Below are positions 5,666 to 6,277 of a stretch of DNA of 6,277 nucleotides, one piece after another. The stretch spans positions 1 through 6,277 of the forward strand of contig JAMJFQ010000088.1 in the NCBI GenBank assembly GCA_023544605.1, given 5' to 3'. A program made the translations under genes and the position numbers. The notes beneath the pieces were generated by a model. It searched no databases and was not told the DNA's origin. It saw only the letters and a list, made by a program, of their open reading frames with translations. This stretch comes from ANME-2 cluster archaeon. Lineage in GTDB: Archaea; Halobacteriota; Methanosarcinia; Methanosarcinales; Methanocomedenaceae. How positions within the stretch are numbered: the first letter of the stretch is position 1; each line of letters opens with the position of its first letter.

Positions 5666-6277
5666 CTAAGGTTGTTTTTTTGGCCGTGACCGAACCAACC
5701 TGAATACATCCAGAAGGCCAAGGTTGCGCTCTTCAAGCATGTCCAACCCGGCCTTTTTGACATTTTCCACGGTCCTGCGGTTGATATTGACCCCAGTGAA
5801 AAATTTTGTTATGGGATTGAACATATTCTCGACAAATGCGATCAGGACATTCTTGCTTAGCATATGCTCAAGATTGGTGATAATACCCTGGGGCTTACAT
5901 ACCCGCTCCATCTCTTTTAGTGCATTCACAGGTTCCGGTACCGAGCACAGTACAAATGTAGTGACCACATTATCAAAACTGTTGTCCCTGAAGGCCAGGT
6001 GTTCCCCGTCCATAACCAGCAATGATATATTTTCCATACCCTGTGCTTTTTTCCTTGCATGCTCCAGCATGCCCGGGCTGATATCCACTCCTATGACCGA
6101 ACAGCTCCCGGGATAATATCTCAGGTTCTTACCTGTACCCACTCCCATATCAAGGACCCTGCCCTTCATATCAGATAATATCATCTGTCGCCATTTACCG
6201 AATTTCAGGTACTCTACAGCTGATTCCATCAGGTCATATACATATGAGATACGGTTGTATTTTGTGATTATTGACAT
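5666..6277 (-). CDS. Class I SAM-dependent methyltransferase (UbiE/PmtA-like)
   Basis: This 203-aa Rossmann-fold methyltransferase has the usual motifs: motif I VLDMGVGTG at 41-49, the ribose-binding acidic residue D65 in VIGVDIS (61-67), motif II/III region MDGEHLAFRDNSFDNVV at 89-105, and VCKPQG at 126-131. The N-terminal KYNRISYVYDLM segment (6-17) and the TGVNINRRTVENVKKAG stretch (161-177) resemble small-molecule or lipid methyltransferases of the UbiE/Coq5 and bacterial phosphatidylethanolamine N-methyltransferase group. The substrate cannot be named. The region around 143-160 is hydrophobic and could touch membrane or lipid, but it is not a clear membrane span. The ATG occupies the last three bases of the window, so an upstream start or ribosome binding site cannot be checked. 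The gene is convergent with pyrF and not part of that operon. Confidence 0.85.
   Translation of the reverse strand: MSIITKYNRISYVYDLMESAVEYLKFGKWRQMILSDMKGRVLDMGVGTGKNLRYYPGSCSVIGVDISPGMLEHARKKAQGMENISLLVMDGEHLAFRDNSFDNVVTTFVLCSVPEPVNALKEMERVCKPQGIITNLEHMLSKNVLIAFVENMFNPITKFFTGVNINRRTVENVKKAGLDMLEERNLGLLDVFRLVRSRPKKQP

Overview
The window reads as ordinary chromosomal DNA of a euryarchaeon. The best guess is a relative of the Methanosarcinales or ANME-2 archaea, but the genus cannot be fixed from the sequence. Four things point this way: a deoxyhypusine synthase-family gene, an orotidine-phosphate decarboxylase of the methanogen type, archaeal TATA-like boxes in the divergent intergenic region, and the archaeal-style tail of the leucyl-tRNA synthetase. 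There are six protein-coding genes, tightly packed. No RNA gene, CRISPR array, insertion sequence or integration site was seen. No stretch longer than 300 bases lacks a gene.

Left half (1-3758, minus strand). Three genes run leftward, probably as one transcription unit: leuS (bacterial-type catalytic core with an archaeal-type C-terminus), a CoxG-like SRPBCC protein, and an ArgA-like GNAT acetyltransferase cut by the left edge. The acetyltransferase has no ATG, GTG or TTG start in its natural frame. It appears to begin at an ATT codon placed 8 nt after a strong GGAGG.

Centre (3759-3919). This 161-bp divergent control region carries one TATA-like box facing leuS and one facing the deoxyhypusine synthase gene.

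Right half (3920-6277). A deoxyhypusine synthase-family gene and pyrF run rightward and overlap by 4 bases (ATGA), so they are very likely co-transcribed and translationally coupled. A SAM-dependent methyltransferase gene points back at them, with its start codon exactly at the right edge. The 130-bp convergent junction (5536-5665) holds an 11-bp tandem repeat and a 10-bp perfect inverted repeat with a 50-nt loop, flanked by U-tracts on both strands. It probably serves as a two-way terminator.

The functions are mostly housekeeping: translation (leuS, the deoxyhypusine synthase family), pyrimidine synthesis (pyrF), and probably arginine synthesis (GNAT). I do not see a new defence or mobile system. 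The observations most worth following up are the deoxyhypusine synthase homologue, in which several spermidine-binding positions of the human enzyme are not conserved, the mosaic leuS, and the ATT start.
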